Source: Chryseobacterium pennae (GTDB taxonomy: Bacteria; Bacteroidota; Bacteroidia; Flavobacteriales; Weeksellaceae). From it: a stretch of 43,862 nt of DNA. Location of the stretch: contig NZ_QNVT01000040.1 of NCBI RefSeq assembly GCF_003385515.1, forward strand, positions 1 through 43,862, in the 5' to 3' direction. Of this stretch, positions 25,184 through 34,376 are shown piece by piece. Made by a program: the position numbers and the translations under genes. Below the pieces are notes generated by a model that made no database searches, was not told the origin of the DNA, and saw nothing but the letters and a program-made list of their open reading frames with translations. The first letter of the stretch is position 1. The number at the start of each line of letters is the position of its first letter.

Positions 25184-26026
25184 ATGTCTGAAATGTCGAC
25201 TGATTTTCCGATATTAAAAACAGCTGTCCAGATTCATGATATTGGAAAAACATCAGGCTTTATTAAAGTGCCTACGCCTTTACATAGGCCGGAATACAAT
25301 TTTATTGTTCATATTACCAAAGGTAATGCAAAACAGCAGGTAGATGCGGATTTAATATCAATAAAAGAACATGAAATCTTATTGGTAAGGCAGGGAAATG
25401 TAACTTCACTAAAAGAAGTAAGCCCAGATGCCGCAGGGCACATTATTTTATTTGAAGACCAGACGCTTAACCAAATCCTATCAAAGCAGGAGCTCATCAA
25501 GCTGTTTTCAGTTAATAATATTATTCATTTACCGCAGGAAAATAGCATCTGGCTAACCTCCCTATTTGAACTTTTGAGTACTGAGCTTTATTCTCAAAAT
25601 GCAAACTTAGATATTTGCTATTCACTTTTGCAGGCCGGGCTGCAGAAAGTTTTCAGCTCAGGTTGCGAACTGAAGAAAGGGGTCAACCGAAGTGCAGAAA
25701 TTACTTTCAATTTTAAAGAATTGGTGTATAAACACTATATTGAATATAAAACGATTTTGTTTTACGCTGCTGAACTGTCTGTTTCTGAAAATTATCTTCA
25801 TAGGTGCATTAAAGAAACGATAGGTGAGAGTCCAAAAGAATGGATTAATAAAGTAAGTATTTTGCAAAGTCAATTGCTATTACAGGATTTAACCAAGAGC
25901 ATTTCACAAATAGCTTTCGAACTTAATTATGGTGATCCCAGCTATTTTGGACGCCTGTTTAAGAAAATAAGTGGAGTAACACCTTCAGAGTACAGAATGA
26001 CATTTATGCAGGATTTGTCCGAGTAA
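25184..26026 (+). CDS. AraC-family transcription regulator
   Basis: This 280-residue protein, from an ATG at 25184, is preceded by AGGGGA at 25172-25177. The frame is open from a GTG at 25136, but a likely transcript start near 25138 argues against it. The N-terminal half (about 1-160) is a cupin-like sensor region. The C-terminal AraC domain has two helix-turn-helix units: ELSVSENYLHRCIKETIG, then ISQIAFELNYGDPSYFGRLFKKISGVTPSEYR, the family signature. It probably controls the outer-membrane, membrane and NmrA-like genes that follow on the same strand, though this is inferred only from position. Confidence 0.88.
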   Translation: MSEMSTDFPILKTAVQIHDIGKTSGFIKVPTPLHRPEYNFIVHITKGNAKQQVDADLISIKEHEILLVRQGNVTSLKEVSPDAAGHIILFEDQTLNQILSKQELIKLFSVNNIIHLPQENSIWLTSLFELLSTELYSQNANLDICYSLLQAGLQKVFSSGCELKKGVNRSAEITFNFKELVYKHYIEYKTILFYAAELSVSENYLHRCIKETIGESPKEWINKVSILQSQLLLQDLTKSISQIAFELNYGDPSYFGRLFKKISGVTPSEYRMTFMQDLSE

Positions 26027-26093
26027 AGGTTGATTTAGTTTTAAAGTATTTCTTGTTTTCAGACCACCTTTGTATTATTAAAATTCAAAGAAA

Positions 26094-27089
26094 ATGAAAA
26101 CATTGATTACGGTAAGAAATGCCATCAGGAAAAGGGTTAAAACGATTTTTTCCTTTAAAAACAGAGCTATTATCAAAAAATACCGCCTTTGTGTAATTGT
26201 TTCGGCTTTCTTCCTTTCAAACAAAAGCCAGGGTCAGATTATTCAGGATGTTGCTGGTATTGCTGTCACGGCTCATCATAAAGCTGGCTTTAAAGATGTT
26301 CCTTCAGAAAGTTCTCTGTCAGAAAATAAGTTCCAACTCAATACTTATGATGCATGGGTATCTATACCTCCTTTCGAAATTGGTAAAACAAGTGTTGTTA
26401 GTAATCTGAACTATCGGATGATGGATTTTAATTATGACACAAATTCTATACAAGATCCCAGTCGTATTGAAAGAATTCATGAGATAAAATCTGTATTTAT
26501 AATTAGGCACCCACTTTCCGAAAAGTGGTCGGTTTTAGGAATAGCCATGCCAACTATCGCATCCGACTTTAAAAAACCGTTTTCTTTTGATGATTTAATT
26601 CTAGATGGTATAATCGGATTGTCGAAGAAATTCGGTAGGGAGTCGAATCTTGAAATCGGACTCGGAGTTCATGTTTTACATTCTTTTGGGGAGACTTTGG
26701 TGACTCCAGGAATATCAATTGATTACCAAAGTACCGATAAAAAATGGTTAGCCCAATTTTATTGGCCGAGATTAAATGTGCTTTATAGTCTAAGCCCAAA
26801 TACACAGATAGGTTTGGCCGGATCGATCGATTGGACACGCTTTAACGTGAAAAATTATAAAGACTATCATCTTAAAGAAGTCGATTATGCTCAGTTTTCT
26901 ACCATTCATGGAGGTCTTCAGGTTCACCAACGCTTAGTGGGTGGAATCTGGCTGCAGGCTCAAGCCGGAATGGGACTTTTAAATCGGTATGAATTGTTCG
27001 ATACCCATCAAAAAACAGTCAATGATTTTTCTGTCTCCAATATGGCTTATGGGAAAGTTACCATTACCTATCGTATCGGCAGAAAATAG
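26094..27089 (+). CDS. Predicted outer-membrane beta-barrel protein (DUF6268-like)
   Basis: This 331-residue protein has a basic N-terminal region followed by a hydrophobic segment (RLCVIVSAFFLS) and a probable signal cleavage after KSQGQ. The rest alternates polar and hydrophobic residues as in a beta barrel (for example NLEIGLGVHVLHSF and KVTITYRIGRK at the very end). The FSFDDLILDGIIGLSKKF stretch resembles Bacteroidota DUF6268 proteins, recalled rather than searched. Its function is unknown. It begins 67 bp after the AraC regulator and is a likely target of it. Confidence 0.65.
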   Translation: MKTLITVRNAIRKRVKTIFSFKNRAIIKKYRLCVIVSAFFLSNKSQGQIIQDVAGIAVTAHHKAGFKDVPSESSLSENKFQLNTYDAWVSIPPFEIGKTSVVSNLNYRMMDFNYDTNSIQDPSRIERIHEIKSVFIIRHPLSEKWSVLGIAMPTIASDFKKPFSFDDLILDGIIGLSKKFGRESNLEIGLGVHVLHSFGETLVTPGISIDYQSTDKKWLAQFYWPRLNVLYSLSPNTQIGLAGSIDWTRFNVKNYKDYHLKEVDYAQFSTIHGGLQVHQRLVGGIWLQAQAGMGLLNRYELFDTHQKTVNDFSVSNMAYGKVTITYRIGRK

Positions 27090-27214
27090 ACAAATAAAAA
27101 TAATGAAAACAATTATTTTCAGTTTCTTGACTATACAATGTATTAGGTGTTTTCAAGACCTGAAAATGAAGTGAATCAAAACCAATTTCATAATCAATAC
27201 CCAATTACAATTTT

Positions 27215-27613
27215 ATGAACAGTACCAATTCTCTTGAATCAACTTTTAACTTTCGAGGCCTGATTACTGCAGCTCTGCCTGCCTATGTTTTTCCTGCCTT
27301 AATGTCTTTTATATCTGGTTTTCTACTTCAGAACAATAATCTTATGACAGCCAGTTACAGCAGTATTGGTTTGTCTTCCTTATTATCAACACTTTGCAGT
27401 TTTACCTTGCTTTGGCAGCTTGAGTCGAAACGAATATTAGTACGAAACAAGCTAATCAGATCTTTGTTGATCATTGTACTGATAATGGGTTTAGCGACCT
27501 TAGGTATATGGCTATTCAATTGGCACCACGAACGGTTTAATATTTTGTTCTCCACATTTTTAGGTGCTGCGATACTCATCATTCGCGACCTTGTGATCAA
27601 ACGTAACAGTTAA
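27215..27613 (+). CDS. Small four-helix membrane protein
   Basis: This 132-residue protein has four predicted transmembrane segments (about 15-38, 45-67, 82-104, 110-126) and no recognised motif. It starts with an ATG 125 bp after the preceding outer-membrane gene, on the same strand, and is followed 134 bp later by the NmrA-like gene. I do not recognise a family. Function unknown. Confidence 0.6.
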   Translation: MNSTNSLESTFNFRGLITAALPAYVFPALMSFISGFLLQNNNLMTASYSSIGLSSLLSTLCSFTLLWQLESKRILVRNKLIRSLLIIVLIMGLATLGIWLFNWHHERFNILFSTFLGAAILIIRDLVIKRNS

Positions 27614-27747
27614 ATTATTTATGCATAAAAACTCAACAACAGAAACATCTCAAACTTAGAAAAAATGAAGAATAAACTAAATAGAATACCCATGAAGAAT
27701 AGGGATATTGAACGCTTAATCCATACTAAAAGAATCAATTTATTTCA

Positions 27748-28659
27748 ATGAAAAAAATAAAACCAGTTATCGTTGTTTTTGGATGTACGGGTACCGTTGG
27801 AACAGCTGTGATGCAAGAGCTTAAGAGTCGGGATTGTATGGTAAGAGGTATTCTTCGAAACCCTGAAAGACCTTATCCGGTACCATTGGATAAAGCTCCA
27901 TCGAATATAGCCTATGTAAGTGCCGATTTAAACTCTGTTAACCAGCTTAAAAAAGTTTGCAAAGGGGCTGACGCTTTGTTTCTTTTAACAGCAACTGGTC
28001 CCAATCAGGTAGAACATGAAATTAATATTATTGATGCTGCAAGACAAAATGGTGTAAGACGAATCGTCAAGTTATCGGCTCCTATAGTTACAATGCCCAA
28101 GGTAGAGGTCAGCCAATGGCATAGCACAATAGATCAGTACCTTTGGCAAAATATAGATGAATATTGCTGCCTTAGGCCACATTCTTTTATGCAAAATTGG
28201 GAACGAAATACTTTTACCATTCAGTATTTTGGGAAAATTTACGGAGCACTTGATACAGCAAGAAGAAATTATATCGATTGTCGTGATGTAGCTGATATAG
28301 TCGTAAATTACTTGTTGACACCTGAAGAAATAAAAGAAAAATCGGTGGTTCTTGCAGGTCCACAAGCCATTAGTCATATAGAAATGGCAGCTAAATTATC
28401 TCATGTTACCGGGCGCACTATTGAATATGTAAATGTAACACCAGAAGAACTGTTTAACCAGTTAATCAACAGAGCGAAATTCCCCATATGGCTGGCTAAC
28501 CATATTGTAGAGCTTGATGAGCTGGCCATAAAAATTCCTGAACCGGAAAGGGATAACATCACCAATTTAATGTCACGAAAGCCACGCATTATGGAAGAAT
28601 ATTTACAGGAAAATAGACATTTGTTCAAACGAAAGCCATTGTGGAAATTGCTGTTTTAA
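27748..28659 (+). CDS. NmrA-like NAD(P)-binding protein (atypical SDR)
   Basis: This 303-residue Rossmann-fold protein has an N-terminal dinucleotide motif VFGCTGTVGTAVMQEL and the conserved region SADLNSVNQLKKVCKGADALFLLT. It continues with RRIVKLSAP and a substrate domain with CLRPHSFMQNW. The pattern fits NmrA/HSCARG and NAD(P)H:quinone oxidoreductase-like atypical short-chain dehydrogenases, which lack the Tyr-x-x-x-Lys catalytic pair. It may sense redox state or reduce quinone-like compounds. It is the last gene of the AraC-linked plus-strand group. Confidence 0.85.
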   Translation: MKKIKPVIVVFGCTGTVGTAVMQELKSRDCMVRGILRNPERPYPVPLDKAPSNIAYVSADLNSVNQLKKVCKGADALFLLTATGPNQVEHEINIIDAARQNGVRRIVKLSAPIVTMPKVEVSQWHSTIDQYLWQNIDEYCCLRPHSFMQNWERNTFTIQYFGKIYGALDTARRNYIDCRDVADIVVNYLLTPEEIKEKSVVLAGPQAISHIEMAAKLSHVTGRTIEYVNVTPEELFNQLINRAKFPIWLANHIVELDELAIKIPEPERDNITNLMSRKPRIMEEYLQENRHLFKRKPLWKLLF

Positions 28660-29465
28660 GCTTCTTTATGGTAATGTTATAGAAATATTGATAAAGAAGT
28701 ACGATTAATTATTATAGGTTTAAAAATTAGGAGTTATAAATATTTGATATAGAGATTGTTATGTGTGAAAAAGAGAGATAGCTATCAAAGAGTTGTTTCA
28801 TTAAGTGGCTCAACGAGCGTATCTTCAAACACTTTTTGTCGGTGATTTAATTCGTTTGAGCCAAATTAAACACTTTTTGGCTATCTCCTGAACAACATTT
28901 AACTTTTTGTAGCTAATAGGCACCGTATTACCATGATTAAATAAGCGATACGAACCTGTGGTAAAGAATGCTCTTTAATTGTTTAGGATAGGGTCTGTGG
29001 CGTAGTTGAATAGGTTTGCATGTTGACGGAATTTTTGATCATCCGCACTGTGTAAATAATTCTTACGTGTGTGTAATATACAAATAAAATAATGATAATC
29101 AGTTATTTATATTTTTTAATTTTGAGGAATATTGATCTACATTTGCAAAGTATTCATAAAGAAAGGTTCCTGCCTTCGCTTAACCGGTCTATTGACACTG
29201 ATCGGTCTTGCTTCTTCAGTTCCCCCGTTTATAGATCCAATTTTTTTAATGATATTGAGAATGCTGATTTCTTGATCTTAAAAAATGACCCGATATTGCA
29301 GGCTTGGGATATTTAAATATCTTATGCATAGTATCAATGAGCCGCACAAAGAATGACAGGTAGATAGATGAAAAATTACTGTTTATCCTACATGTTATAA
29401 TTCACAACAAAAATGAAATCTGTAAAGTGTACAGATCCCATTATATTAATTTTAATTTTATTACA
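28660..29465. other. Long intergenic region before the cold-shock gene
   Basis: About 800 bp hold repeat copy B (28759-28853), then a 7-bp AGCCAAA/TTTGGCT hairpin around 28859-28884. A TACATTTG box lies at 29138-29145 but has a TTTG only 13 bp upstream, too close for the usual consensus. If it were used, the cold-shock gene would have a leader of about 310 nt. A 74-codon frame at 29092-29316 has no support. No other gene is seen. Confidence 0.5.
28759..28853 (+). repeat. Intergenic hairpin repeat, copy B
   Basis: It shares with copies A and C the order GTTATG, an AAAAAGAGA left stem arm, a CTATCAAA loop region, AGTTGT, TTAAGTG, about 15 variable bases, then TCAAACACTTTTT. The stem is imperfect here. 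It lies about 100 bp after the NmrA-like gene in the plus orientation. Confidence 0.6.
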
Positions 29466-29660
29466 ATGCAAAAAGGCACCGTAAAATTTTTCAACGAAGC
29501 AAAAGGCTTCGGTTTCATTGCACCATCAGAAGGTGGCGCAGATATCTTTGTACATACCTCAGGACTTGAGTCAAGAGGCATCCGTGAGAATGACCAGGTT
29601 GTTTTCAACGTACAGAAAGGGGATAAAGGTTTAAACGCTATCAACGTTAAACTGGCATAA
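29466..29660 (+). CDS. Cold-shock protein, CspA family
   Basis: This 64-residue single-stranded nucleic-acid-binding protein has RNP1-like KGFGFIAP (residues 13-20) and RNP2-like DIFVHTSGL (about 26-34), a complete OB-fold cold-shock domain. The ATG at 29466 is chosen over the longer frame from 29427 because the family begins MxxGTVKFFN. It acts as an RNA chaperone, often induced by cold or stress. A clear terminator follows at 29701, so it is a single-gene unit. A long untranslated leader is possible. Confidence 0.95.
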   Translation: MQKGTVKFFNEAKGFGFIAPSEGGADIFVHTSGLESRGIRENDQVVFNVQKGDKGLNAINVKLA

Positions 29661-29700
29661 TCTGATCGATATAGTAATTTGTTATATTAATTATATTACC

Positions 29701-29729
29701 GGCCTCCCGCATATTGCGAGAGGTCTTTT
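29701..29729 (+). terminator. Terminator of the cold-shock gene
   Basis: GGCCTC and CGCA pair with TGCG and GAGGTC (one mismatch and one G-U pair) around a 3-nt loop. TTTTATCTTTTT follows. It lies 40 bp after the cold-shock stop codon. Confidence 0.75.
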
Positions 29730-29784
29730 ATCTTTTTATGAACACTCTAATCGGGAGTATTGAACTATTGAATCAAAAAACATA

Positions 29785-30240
29785 ATGCGGATCGTCAATT
29801 ACAAAGAATATAAATCACTGGAGGGAGTCATGGTTGGAAATTCTCCATGGCGTACGATTGACCAGAAACAGATCAACAAATTTACAGATGCCATCCAGGA
29901 TAATCAGTGGATTCATGTGGATAAAGAGCGGGCAGCCAATGAAAGACCTTACAGATCAAGAATTGTACACAGATATTTGACCCTTGCGCTGATCCCTTAT
30001 CTGTGGAAGCAAATCGCATTGTTGCAGAATGTAAGCCTTAAGATCAATTATGGAATCGTAGACCTCAGATTCGGTATGCCTGTAAAGGTAAATGCTGAAG
30101 TATCATTGCTGACAACGATCAAATCGGCCTATAATCTGCTGGGATTAATCAGAGTCATTTTCGGCGAAAGATTCGTATTCAAGGATTCGGCGAGACCTGC
30201 CTACACACATGATGTACTGTTTTTCTATCAATTCAACTAA
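29785..30240 (+). CDS. MaoC-like hotdog-fold protein
   Basis: This 151-residue protein resembles the NodN/MaoC (R)-enoyl-CoA hydratase group in its first two thirds: WRTIDQKQINKFTDAIQDNQWIHVDKERA, with the family Asp (residue 39) and His (44), then IVHRYLTLALIPYLW. Family members have A-H-G at the second site. Here it is V-H-R, so the loop that normally helps activate water is changed. The last third (after VKVNAEVS) departs from the usual hotdog ending. It may be a hydratase with altered specificity or a non-catalytic relative. It starts with an ATG and is followed 123 bp later by the antiporter gene. Confidence 0.72.
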   Translation: MRIVNYKEYKSLEGVMVGNSPWRTIDQKQINKFTDAIQDNQWIHVDKERAANERPYRSRIVHRYLTLALIPYLWKQIALLQNVSLKINYGIVDLRFGMPVKVNAEVSLLTTIKSAYNLLGLIRVIFGERFVFKDSARPAYTHDVLFFYQFN

Positions 30241-30363
30241 AAAATATTAAGTTTCTGTCATTGGAACTCCCAAGCTAACGGCTTATCTTACATTGATAAC
30301 ATCTTGTTTTCTAAAGAAGGTGAGCTATCATACCACCTAAGAAATTGAACTGCGTTCTTCTTT

Positions 30364-31461
30364 ATGAATCAAAATAAATATTTACGGTATTGGACGATTG
30401 TCGTGCCGGTCTTATCATGGCTCTTCTATTTCGGGAGCTTTATCTTTTCATCTGGTTTTTATTCAATCCTGCTAACTTCCTTGTTACTAGGAAGTGTGCT
30501 CACTGCGGTCTATCACTCTGAAGTGCTTGCGCACCAGCTGGGCGAGCCTTTTGGTACCCTTCTTCTTGCGTTTGCCATAACGGTGATAGAGGTTGGGCTG
30601 ATCATTTCCATTATGCTTGGAGCGGAAGATCTCGAGACCATTACCTTGGCAAGGGATACTGTCTTTGCAGCAGTTATGCTCATTCTTAATGGAATTATCG
30701 GTATCTGTATCGTCATTGGCTCGATGAGATACAGGGAGCAGGCTTTCACTTTGAAAGGTGTAAGCACAGCTTTGATCACCTTGACGGCGGTGGTCGTTTT
30801 TGTTCTGATATTGCCTAACTATACGGTAAGTCACAGAGGAGGTGAGTATACCTCTTTTCAGCTTTTGTTTATTGCATTAGTATGTCTGGCGTTGTATCTC
30901 GGATTCACGATGGTGCAGACGATCAGGCATCGGAGTTTTTTTATATCTCCTCGTGATAAGGCTCTGGAGAATACTATTGAATATGACAATAAAATCAAAG
31001 TTTCCCAAAAAAGGATGTATGTCAGTAGTTTGATGCTGATCGTAAGTTTGGGAGTGGTCGTTCTGATGGCCAAACTTCTTTCAAAAGACGTCGAATATCT
31101 GGTCGTCGCGGTCGGAGCACCAAGATCTGCAGTCGGAGTTATTATTGCGGGAATCGTACTCTTACCGGAAGCTCTTGCGGCAGTCAGGGCAGCCAGAAAT
31201 GACCGGATACAGACTTCGCTTAACCTTGCATTCGGTTCTGCCCTGGCGAGTATCGGACTAAGTATCCCGGCTATTGCGATCATATCGGTAATCAGCGGGA
31301 TTCGTATGACATTGGGAATCGATGTCAAATCGACAGTTCTTCTGGGGCTATCGCTTTTCATCATCACGATTTCGTTGGCCACCGGAAAAACCAACATTAT
31401 GCAGGGCTTTGTGCTTCTCGGCATATTTATGATTTACCTCTTTATTACGATTGTTCCCTAA
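30364..31461 (+). CDS. chaA: ChaA-like sodium-calcium/proton antiporter
   Basis: This 365-residue inner-membrane protein has about eleven helices in two inverted repeats typical of the CaCA superfamily. The two alpha-repeat motifs are visible: SVLTAVYHSEVLAHQLGEPFGTLLLAFAITVIEVGLI (landmarks GEPFGTLLLAFA and TVIEV) and VGAPRSAVGVIIAGIVLLPEALAAVRAARNDR (landmarks IVLLPE and SLNLAFGSALAS). The acidic Glu in each repeat is kept. Members exchange Ca2+, Na+ or K+ for protons. Length fits ChaA. The start is an ATG at 30364. Long antisense frames at 30487-30834 and 30858-31424 are composition artefacts. Confidence 0.88.
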   Translation: MNQNKYLRYWTIVVPVLSWLFYFGSFIFSSGFYSILLTSLLLGSVLTAVYHSEVLAHQLGEPFGTLLLAFAITVIEVGLIISIMLGAEDLETITLARDTVFAAVMLILNGIIGICIVIGSMRYREQAFTLKGVSTALITLTAVVVFVLILPNYTVSHRGGEYTSFQLLFIALVCLALYLGFTMVQTIRHRSFFISPRDKALENTIEYDNKIKVSQKRMYVSSLMLIVSLGVVVLMAKLLSKDVEYLVVAVGAPRSAVGVIIAGIVLLPEALAAVRAARNDRIQTSLNLAFGSALASIGLSIPAIAIISVISGIRMTLGIDVKSTVLLGLSLFIITISLATGKTNIMQGFVLLGIFMIYLFITIVP

Positions 31462-31825
31462 CTCTATCAATAAGATGGGCAAATAATATTCTTATGCTGC
31501 AAGTAGACATTAAAAGCTATATTCATCAATAATAAAATAATATTATGATTGGCGGGAACTGTCTGAGATTGAATAGCGCTGTGCTGAGGAGATTTGCCGG
31601 ATGTTCTCTGCTTTTTAGCGTAGATGAGGAAGTAGGTCATTGCTTTCAGATCGTTAGTGGACTTATAATATTTTCGAGAGCTGATTAGGACATAACATAA
31701 TCTGTAAAATTTTGGGTAAAGTCGAGGTCAAGTGTTTGGTATTAAGTTAATTGCTATCGATCTGTAATGTCACTGTCATTACCGACTGTACTGTTCTTCC
31801 AGTGCCAAAAGACGGTTTCACATAT

Positions 31826-32032
31826 ATGATCACATCCGAAAAGGGAATTGTGATGCATATCATGAAATACCTTTCTAAGCAACTATACACTCATATGGAA
31901 ACAATTCGCAAAGAGTTTAATAAAAGCGCTTCTGACAAAATTGCAGAACTCTTTCAGTTACTAAAATTTGAAGGGACTGACCAGGAATTATTCTCTTTTG
32001 AAATGAGTCTGGGCAATGATGGCCGGGCTTAA
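31826..32032 (+). CDS. Doubtful small protein
   Basis: A 68-codon frame from ATG at 31826 (open upstream to a TTG at 31751) encodes a mostly helical, soluble sequence with EFNKSASDKIAELF in its middle. No family is recognised, there is no visible promoter or ribosome site, and codon use is not distinctive. It could be a short real gene or a remnant of a longer one. Reported only because the stretch is otherwise empty. Confidence 0.2.
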   Translation: MITSEKGIVMHIMKYLSKQLYTHMETIRKEFNKSASDKIAELFQLLKFEGTDQELFSFEMSLGNDGRA

Positions 32033-32357
32033 TGTTGAAATATGCAGTGGCACCATAAAGAAGATGGAAGAAAAGGACTCAATCAAGATAAGGATTGACA
32101 AAATATATTTCTGTATGTTAAACAAACAATTCGATATTCTAGTAAGGTTACAATTATTATATTTTAGTATCAAAAAGTTACAATTAACCAAAAGAGAAAA
32201 AATATTATAACTTTAATGAGATTTCAACCCATGTTTCAAGGTCGCTAAAATCTCTGATAGAGCACTTTTAGACTGTATATTTTAGATAGGCTAAAGATTT
32301 TACGTGAAAAAAATCAAACCATAAAATATCAAGCTGTAAAAGATTGATAAATAACTT

Positions 32358-32440
32358 GTTATGTATATAAAAAAAGAGACAACTAATAAATAGTTGTCTT
32401 CTTAAGTGCTTAACAGGACGCTATTCAAACTCTTTTTTTT
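32358..32440 (+). repeat. Intergenic hairpin repeat, copy C
   Basis: It begins GTTATGTATATAAAAAAAGAG, has stem arms AGACAACTA and TAGTTGTCT around AATAAA, then CTTAAGTG, about 15 variable bases and TTCAAACTCTTTTTTTT. It matches copy A across the stem and the flanks. It lies about 135 bp past the stop of the JetD-like gene on the opposite strand. Confidence 0.65.
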
Positions 32441-32575
32441 AAGACCTTGAAAGTGTTTTAAGTGTATTTATTTGAAAATGAATATGTTGAAAGTGGTTAT
32501 TTTGTTTTTTTAATGCTTTTAATATCATTGATTCTTAAATTTAGAATTGTAAAATCTTCAAATTAATAGATTATC

Positions 32576-33544
32576 TTATTTGAAATTATAATAAAACATA
32601 TCTTTCAATACATTTGTCTCCTCTTCAATCCATAAATCTTCTTTAATGAGTTTAGTTATTATTTCTCGTTCTTTGGAAGAGAATACCTCTTTATCTAATC
32701 CAGAAAAAGGAACTTTGTAATTCCATCTGCTGTTTTGCATGAAAGAATCTGATGGAAGATATTGATGCGGAGATGGAGGAGTCAAAATTTGGATTTCTGT
32801 GCCGCGGTTTTTTAGTTTACTCTTTATGCGTTGGAATATTTCTAACCCATGAAAATCCCAGTCGCAACTGTAATACATAGGGTATACCAGTTCCATTTCG
32901 TCAATATTGTCTAAAATTGCGATGTTGTTTCCACCCACATGCCATAGCTTGACTTCCAATTCTTTGGCATTCCAGGGCTGTTTGAGAAAGGATTTGTTTT
33001 CACAGAGTATAATGGCTTTTGGAGTGGGATAATCAACAACCAGTCTGTATTGCAAATCTTTTGACGTTTGTGGGAATTCATCTATTTCCAGGATTTTCAG
33101 TACTGCGTTGCGAACGCTGTTCCTAAATTTCAAATATTTTGAACCTGCATAGTCGAAAACTTTACCTGAAAAGTCCTCTATGTTTGTGAGGTTGCCTCTG
33201 AGCTCGTTCCTGCTTTCGTAAATAACCATTAAGGTACGTATATCTTCTTCGGTGAAATTTTTACCGCCGTCTGGCCGAATGCCTGCCTGATTAAGAAAGT
33301 TGTAATAGTATTGGTAAGCAGATTGAAAATTGGCTTCGTAATATTCTTTATAACCATCCCCTGCAACTAGAATATTGCTATTGCCTTTTTTTTGAGCAAT
33401 AAGTTCTGTTTGTGCCATTAAGTAACGGATATAGTCTACTTGCTGAATTTTTGCTGTTGTTTTCTTTTTTTCATACAAATCATTCAGTGCTTTTAATACG
33501 GGCCATGTAAAATCCTTACTATGTAGTTTCTTCAAAGATTTCAT
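32576..33544 (-). CDS. Toprim protein of the Wadjet JetD type
   Basis: This 322-residue protein has a helical N-terminal half. Its C-terminal Toprim-like domain (about 165-300) has the acidic residues of the fold in order: Glu182 in LCENKSFL, then Asp228 and Asp230 in YYSCDWDFHGLEIF, with Gly233 after them. This layout (E, then HVGGNNIAIL, then DxD-HG) fits JetD, the nuclease subunit of the Wadjet anti-plasmid SMC system, and its DUF2220/DUF2399 relatives. Its start overlaps the stop of the SMC-like fragment by 26 bp, the order expected for jetC-jetD. The remaining Wadjet subunits are absent here. Confidence 0.7.
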   Translation of the reverse strand: MKSLKKLHSKDFTWPVLKALNDLYEKKKTTAKIQQVDYIRYLMAQTELIAQKKGNSNILVAGDGYKEYYEANFQSAYQYYYNFLNQAGIRPDGGKNFTEEDIRTLMVIYESRNELRGNLTNIEDFSGKVFDYAGSKYLKFRNSVRNAVLKILEIDEFPQTSKDLQYRLVVDYPTPKAIILCENKSFLKQPWNAKELEVKLWHVGGNNIAILDNIDEMELVYPMYYSCDWDFHGLEIFQRIKSKLKNRGTEIQILTPPSPHQYLPSDSFMQNSRWNYKVPFSGLDKEVFSSKEREIITKLIKEDLWIEEETNVLKDMFYYNFK

Positions 33545-34376
33545 TGATGTGTTCTGTTAATTGTCCTCTGTGAAAGATACCTAATGGTGGTACATAGGTC
33601 AAGCCATTAGCATCTTTATTGTCGTGCATGATATAGATATATTGTCCTTCGTCATTAATATCACCTGCAGTTTCGATTGACATAGTAACGATTTGGTACT
33701 GTTCCTTTTTTGCTAGTTTATGTAACATTTCGTAATTGCTTCCCAAGCCTTCTGCTTCATCAATCGGCATAATTCGTATTCCGGTGCGGTCTTCGTCTTC
33801 AATGAGCGATAGTCTGGCGAGGCAAAGCAGTGCATTGGCTGTATAGGTTTGCCCATTGCTTCCAGAATTTTTTTGCCCGTCTTGCCTGATTTCAAAAAGG
33901 AGATCAAAATAAGAGCGTGGGTTGAGCAGGTCGTTTATGGTGGCTTCTCTTGTTCCGTTTGCTTCGCGGAATACACTAATCATGATGTCGTCAATGTCTT
34001 GTTTGTTATTTGTTGCAAATAGGCCTGTTTCCTGCATTTCGTTGGTGAGCCGTTTTCTGAAAACTTTCATCCAATCATCTGGATATCCAGTAGCTGGTGT
34101 ATGTTGCAATGTCGCATAATTAGCTCCTGTAATCTTATTTTTTGACAGGTAGTCGCTTATTTTCTGGACTTTGGTCAGATATCCATTATAAATTGTAGTT
34201 AATTCTTTAAAAGTGTTGTGTAGAATTTCTATTTTTCTGGAACCAATGCGCTGCAAATCGTTCGTGAGTTCGATAAGTCTCTTTTCAATCTGTTCGCCAA
34301 TAAGTTCTTCTTGTATTTGTTGCGTAGGGAAAACGGTAGGCAACAGTTTGTTGGCCAGTACACCTAACGGTTGCAA
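33519..34376 (-). pseudogene. 3' fragment of an SMC-like (JetC/MukB-type) ATPase gene
   Basis: This 285-codon remnant is chopped at its 5' end. It holds a coiled-coil section (about 18-82), then an ABC-ATPase half with a signature-like SGSNGQ (171-176) and a Walker B-like hydrophobic run ending Asp206-Glu207 (IMPIDEAEG). NYEMLHKLAKKEQYQIVTMS follows. MukB/JetC-type SMC proteins end this way. Read upstream from codon 1 (a TTG at 34376) the frame hits a stop four codons away, beyond the junction with phage DNA, so the ATP-binding N-terminal half is gone. The gene overlaps the JetD-like gene by 26 bp. Confidence 0.65.

Larger units (their letters stand above)
31462..32575. other. Long intergenic region at the border of the accessory region
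   Basis: About 1.1 kb without a convincing gene. It holds a doubtful small frame (31826-32032), another 47-codon frame starting ATG at 31545, and repeat copy C (32358-32440). Sequence is notably AT-rich past 32000. The nearest neighbours are the ChaA-like gene on the left and the JetD-like gene on the right, so this stretch may be decayed DNA at an island boundary. Confidence 0.5.

Noticed and set aside
26319..26838. Antisense frames over the outer-membrane protein gene
   Set aside because: They have no domain and are shadows of a coding frame with better length and signal peptide.
29092..29316. A 74-codon plus-strand frame in the gap before the cold-shock gene
   Set aside because: The translation has no visible domain, no ribosome-binding or promoter support at the ATG, and overlaps a -7-like box.
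30487..31424. Long antisense frames (115, 88 and 188 codons) across the antiporter gene
   Set aside because: They mirror the codon pattern of the well-supported antiporter and encode no recognisable protein.
32016..32210. A 64-codon plus-strand frame overlapping the doubtful small gene
   Set aside because: It is very AT-rich with no recognisable pattern and lies in a region of likely decay.
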